Shown piece after piece: positions 5,837 to 7,998 of a stretch of DNA of 7,998 bases. Under the pieces are notes generated by a model. The model saw only the letters and a program-made list of their open reading frames with translations, ran no database searches and was not told where the DNA came from. The stretch comes from an uncultured Eubacteriales bacterium. Lineage in GTDB: Bacteria; Bacillota_A; Clostridia; Oscillospirales; Acutalibacteraceae. The stretch's first letter is position 1, and each line of letters begins with the position of its first letter. The position numbers and the translations under genes were made by a program. The stretch covers positions 1-7,998 of the forward strand of contig CAKSGI010000074.1 in assembly GCA_934454005.1 (NCBI GenBank). The letters are read 5' to 3'.

Positions 5837-6937
5837 ATGAAGAAAAAATTTTTATCCGTGTTTTTAACACTGGTGATGATTGTAACGGCACTACCAAAAA
5901 CGGTGCTAAATGTTCAGGCAGAGTGGGTTAAATACGGGATTAATGGAAACTGGCGCGATAAATACGGGTACCCAAACGAAGGAACCCTATCTTGCAAATT
6001 AAACGATGACACTAAAGAAGCGACTATTATAGGAGGACGTAATTTTTGGATCACGGCGGCGAATCCTTACTCATATTGTATTCCATCAACACTTTCTATT
6101 GAAGGTACAAAATATACTGTAACTGCCATCGGTAAAGATGCTTTTAAAAGTATGAAATATTTAAAGACTCCAGACACTCTAAAATATATCGAAGAAGGTG
6201 CTTTCTATGGAAGTGAGATAGAACACGTAGATCTTTCAGAAAGTATAAATCTTAAAGTCATTCCAAAAGAAGCATTCATGAATTGTAATAATTTACGTTT
6301 TTTAGAGCTTCCGAACGGACTAATTAAAATTGATCAAGATGCTTTTAAAAATTGTCTTTTGGAGGAAGTAACATTTCCAGAAACCGTAAGTGAATTGGGA
6401 ATTTCAGCTTTTGAGAATTGCAAAAATTTAAAAAAAATAGACTTGTCACTTGCTAAAAACCTTAAAAGTATTCCAGAAAAAGCATTTAGTGGCTCTTCTC
6501 CATCTATTATAAAATTTCCAGACAGTGTAAGTAACATTAGTCCGCTTGCCTTTTCGCCATTTACAGCAAAAACATGGATAAAATCAATAAATATTCCAGC
6601 TGGGCTATCATGTACTGACGCTACTGAATTTTTAAAACGCCTTTATGGAATAACAATAGAAGTTTTAACAATATCACCCAAAATAAAAGAAATTGATGTG
6701 TCTCGATTTAAGACTCTTGATTTTAAAAGATTAATAATCCCACATCAAAGTGAATTGAGTTCGGTAATTGGATCTAATCACATACCTACAATTGAAATAT
6801 CTGAAGAGGCAGATGAAGAAATAAAAATAACAGAAATGTTTAGAGCAGTTGCAAAAGAATCAGTTAGCATAGATAATACTTTAACAGGAATCAGTAAGTG
6901 GTATTGTGGAGACATGTTTAGCTCGCATAAAATCTAG
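5837..6937 (+). CDS. Secreted leucine-rich-repeat (BspA-type) protein
   Basis: A 366-residue exported protein of unknown specific function. Residues 1-28 form a signal peptide (MKKKF, hydrophobic core, ending VQA before E29). Residues about 90-240 hold leucine-rich repeats of the BspA/LRR_5 kind, marked by the recurring Ala-Phe pair at 102, 122, 146, 169, 191, 216 and 238, that is, every 20-24 residues, in phrases such as AIGKDAF and YIEEGAF. Such proteins bind host or bacterial surfaces in oral and gut anaerobes. The C-terminal part (240-366) is unlike LRR and ends WYCGDMFSSHKI without LPXTG, surface-layer or choline-binding motifs, so it is probably released or held by another means. ATG has GGAGG 10 bases upstream. 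It has tandem promoters and a terminator, as a single-gene unit. Confidence 0.88.
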   Translation: MKKKFLSVFLTLVMIVTALPKTVLNVQAEWVKYGINGNWRDKYGYPNEGTLSCKLNDDTKEATIIGGRNFWITAANPYSYCIPSTLSIEGTKYTVTAIGKDAFKSMKYLKTPDTLKYIEEGAFYGSEIEHVDLSESINLKVIPKEAFMNCNNLRFLELPNGLIKIDQDAFKNCLLEEVTFPETVSELGISAFENCKNLKKIDLSLAKNLKSIPEKAFSGSSPSIIKFPDSVSNISPLAFSPFTAKTWIKSINIPAGLSCTDATEFLKRLYGITIEVLTISPKIKEIDVSRFKTLDFKRLIIPHQSELSSVIGSNHIPTIEISEEADEEIKITEMFRAVAKESVSIDNTLTGISKWYCGDMFSSHKI

Positions 6938-6962
6938 TCTAAAAAAAGAACATAAAGTTAGG

Positions 6963-7046
6963 AAAGAGCAGACAGTGTACTACTCTCATAAAAATTAGAC
7001 CAAAAGTCTAACAGTTGGAGGCTAGTACACAGAGCTGCTCTTTTTT
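6963..7046 (+). terminator. LRR gene terminator with inserted loop
   Basis: Outer stem AAAGAGCAG (6963-6971) pairs with CTGCTCTTT (7035-7043), followed by further T to 7046. The loop is unusually long because it carries the 54-bp insertion-like sequence, which itself folds into two nested stems: GTGTACTA (6975-6982) with TAGTACAC (7023-7030), and TTAGAC (6995-7000) with GTCTAA (7006-7011). It starts 25 bases after the LRR stop. Without the insert and one CAG, the hairpin is a standard 9-pair stem with loop ACAGAG. Confidence 0.75.
6976..7029. mobile_element. 54-bp miniature of joined IS3/IS150-type ends
   Basis: The left end TGTACTACTCTCAT...TTAGAC (6976-7000) and, on the other strand, the right end TGTACTAGCCTCCAA...TTAGAC (7006-7029) share TGTACTA, a CTC block and TTAGAC, with CAAAA between them. 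This layout resembles the imperfect terminal inverted repeats of IS150-group IS3 elements, with the transposase removed. CAG on both sides (6973-6975, 7030-7032) is a candidate 3-bp target duplication, the size used by that group. Removing it restores a normal terminator loop. The IS family assignment is inferred from the end pattern. Confidence 0.5.
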
Positions 7047-7162
7047 ATAATAATATAACTAGGGTAAATTAAAAATAGCTATATACGTTGTACTTTATAT
7101 ATTTAATTCGATGCCGTTTTGCCACTTTATACATAATTTGGTTTTTTAAGTTGTATTAATTC

Positions 7163-7191
7163 TTGAAAAAAATCGTATTATATGGTAAAAT
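7163..7191 (+). promoter_or_regulatory. Promoter of tRNA-Pro
   Basis: TTGAAA (7163-7168), 17 bases, TAAAAT (7186-7191) preceded by TGG (extended -10). The tRNA begins 10 bases after the -10 box. The stretch before it, 7048-7162, holds nothing else I can name. Confidence 0.68.
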
Positions 7192-7201
7192 ACCTATATA
7201 T

Positions 7202-7278
7202 CCGGGTGTGGCGCAGATTGGTAGCGCGCTTGAATGGGGTTCAAGAGGCCGCTGGTTCGATTCCAGTCACTCGGACCA
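7202..7278 (+). tRNA. tRNA-Pro(GGG)
   Basis: A 77-base tRNA with encoded CCA. The acceptor CCGGGTG pairs with CACTCGG (one G-U) and the discriminator is A. The D-arm is GCGC-AGATTGGTA-GCGC, the anticodon arm CTTGA-ATGGGGT-TCAAG (anticodon GGG, reading CCC and CCU) and the T-arm GCTGG-TTCGATT-CCAGT. It is a single-gene unit with promoter and terminator. Confidence 0.96.
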
Positions 7279-7306
7279 TAATAGTACGTATCTTTTGATA
7301 CAGAGG

Positions 7307-7333
7307 AAAGGCCCAGTATTACTGGGCTTTTTT
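7307..7333 (+). terminator. Terminator of tRNA-Pro
   Basis: GCCCAGT (7311-7317) and ACTGGGC (7321-7327) form a 7-pair stem with a 3-base loop, followed by TTTTTT; A-T pairs extend the base past a bulged G. A small hairpin GTATC-TTTT-GATAC (7288-7301) lies between the tRNA and this terminator. Confidence 0.88.
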
Positions 7334-7496
7334 CGTTTTTAAGGCTGTTTTTATTGTTGTATTTTTTGAAAATGCCACCGTATTTTAGCGACTTTATCTT
7401 TAGGGGTATGCAGGGGGTACACTTTTTTAAAAAATTACAACACACGGATAAATTAAGAGAAATTTTTATCTAAATTCATGAAAATATCGAAAATGG
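7334..7496. other. Gene-free part of the tRNA-Pro to ankyrin gap
   Basis: The gap between tRNA-Pro and the ankyrin gene is 356 bp. Apart from the terminator and promoter listed separately, I see no gene or RNA here. The only local oddity is a pair of GGGGTA runs (near 7402-7420) in otherwise A/T-rich sequence. Confidence 0.5.
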
Positions 7497-7525
7497 TTGA
7501 CTTTCCTAGAAAATATTGATATACT
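7497..7525 (+). promoter_or_regulatory. Promoter of ankyrin-repeat gene
   Basis: TTGACT (7497-7502), 17 bases, TATACT (7520-7525), preceded by TGA (extended -10). The start point near 7532 leaves a leader of about 100 bases that contains a short CCGTT-GT-AACGG hairpin near 7542-7553 but no riboswitch I recognise. Confidence 0.65.
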
Positions 7526-7634
7526 ATTTATATGTAAAAGTACCGTTGTAACGGGAATAGAGTAATATAGTCTTTTATTAATTGTGCTAGAAATGCTCAA
7601 AGTATTTGTAAACAATAGGAGGAAATTATTGTCA

Positions 7635-7998
7635 ATGAAATTTTTTAAAAAATTATTAGTAACTTTACTGGTTATATCTATATGTGGAACAAGCTTAAGT
7701 GTAGAAGCTTTGGATCCATCTATTGAAGCTTTAAGATTTGCAATAGATTGTGACGACGTAGATGAAATAAAATGTCAACTGGATGGCGGTATGGATGTTA
7801 ACGTTATTCTTTCTGAAGATAACCCTAATACTACTCCATTGACATATGCAGTATCGTTTGAACATACAGCTGCTGCTAAATTTTTATTAGATAATGGTGC
7901 CGAAATTACTAAACAGGTATTATTTAATGCAGCACTTATAGGAAATAGAGATATCATAGAATTGTTGCTAAATAAGGACAAAAGTACCAGTTACAAAT
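7635..7998 (+). CDS. Secreted ankyrin-repeat protein (partial)
   Basis: The first 121 codons of an exported protein; the gene runs off the right edge. A signal peptide covers residues 1-25 (MKFFKK, hydrophobic core, ending VEA before L26). There is a Cys at 17, but the preceding residues SI do not make a lipobox. Ankyrin repeats follow: about 30-58 (SIEALRFAIDCDDVDEIKCQLDGG), 66-92 (TTPLTYAV...AKFLLDNGAEI) and 95 onward (VLFNAALIGNRDIIELLL). Ankyrin repeats bind partner proteins; the target is unknown. AGGAGG (7617-7622) lies 12 bases before the ATG but only 6 before an in-frame TTG at 7629, so a start two codons earlier (MSMKFF) is a real alternative. It has its own promoter. Confidence 0.87.
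   Translation, partial: MKFFKKLLVTLLVISICGTSLSVEALDPSIEALRFAIDCDDVDEIKCQLDGGMDVNVILSEDNPNTTPLTYAVSFEHTAAAKFLLDNGAEITKQVLFNAALIGNRDIIELLLNKDKSTSYK

Noticed and set aside
6334..6537. Minus-strand frame opposite the LRR gene
   Set aside because: It is a shadow of the repeat region with no ribosome site or recognisable product.
5299..7278. tRNA 3' ends duplicated as attachment sites of an integrated element
   Set aside because: I looked for a second copy of either tRNA's 3' segment in the window and saw none.
7194..7445. Minus-strand frame of 83 codons ending in PSDWNRTSGLLNPIQ...
   Set aside because: It runs antisense through tRNA-Pro and its terminator, has no ribosome site and no family resemblance.
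7775..7981. Minus-strand frame opposite the ankyrin gene
   Set aside because: The plus strand has promoter, ribosome site, signal peptide and ankyrin repeats, so this frame is incidental.
1..7998. CRISPR array, toxin-antitoxin pair, restriction or retron system
   Set aside because: There is no series of spaced direct repeats, and no gene with the corresponding domains is visible on either strand.

Overview
The window is AT-rich and reads as the chromosome of a low-GC Gram-positive anaerobe (Clostridia-like Firmicute). Supporting signs are A/T-rich codon use, strong GGAGG-type ribosome sites, GTG and TTG starts, sigma-A type promoters with near-consensus -35/-10 boxes, U-rich intrinsic terminators, and small secreted proteins built from leucine-rich and ankyrin repeats. 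The species cannot be named from the sequence alone.

Left part (1-4970), housekeeping: the start of an alanine racemase gene on the minus strand is divergent from a CDF-family metal efflux gene on the plus strand, each with its own promoter. The CDF gene converges, through a shared hairpin terminator, on a two-gene minus-strand operon of FAD-dependent oxidoreductases: an HI0933/YhiN-type flavoprotein followed by a COG2509-type dehydrogenase. Upstream, also on the minus strand with its own promoter and terminator, lies a small membrane protein of the Sm_multidrug_ex (COG2426) family. Two of these genes are best started at TTG.

Middle (about 5005-5540), a scarred junction: a short piece resembling the C-terminal domain (DUF4368-like) of a large serine recombinase sits next to tRNA-Leu(UAG), which has its own promoter and terminator on the minus strand. 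A perfect 20-bp inverted repeat (5033-5052 and 5467-5486) brackets the recombinase piece and the tRNA, and an orphan plus-strand terminator follows. This looks like the remains of a mobile element or a small rearrangement.

Right part (5540-7998), accessory: a secreted BspA-type leucine-rich-repeat protein is expressed from tandem promoters, the second overlapped by a 16-bp perfect palindrome that resembles a Rex operator. Its terminator loop carries a 54-bp sequence that looks like the two joined ends of an IS3/IS150-type insertion sequence, with a 3-bp target duplication. Then come tRNA-Pro(GGG) with promoter and terminator, and the start of a secreted ankyrin-repeat protein that runs off the window.

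I see no CRISPR array, defence island or clearly new multi-gene system. The most unusual items are the miniature insertion inside a terminator loop, the inverted-repeat/recombinase scar, and the Rex-like operator on the LRR gene.
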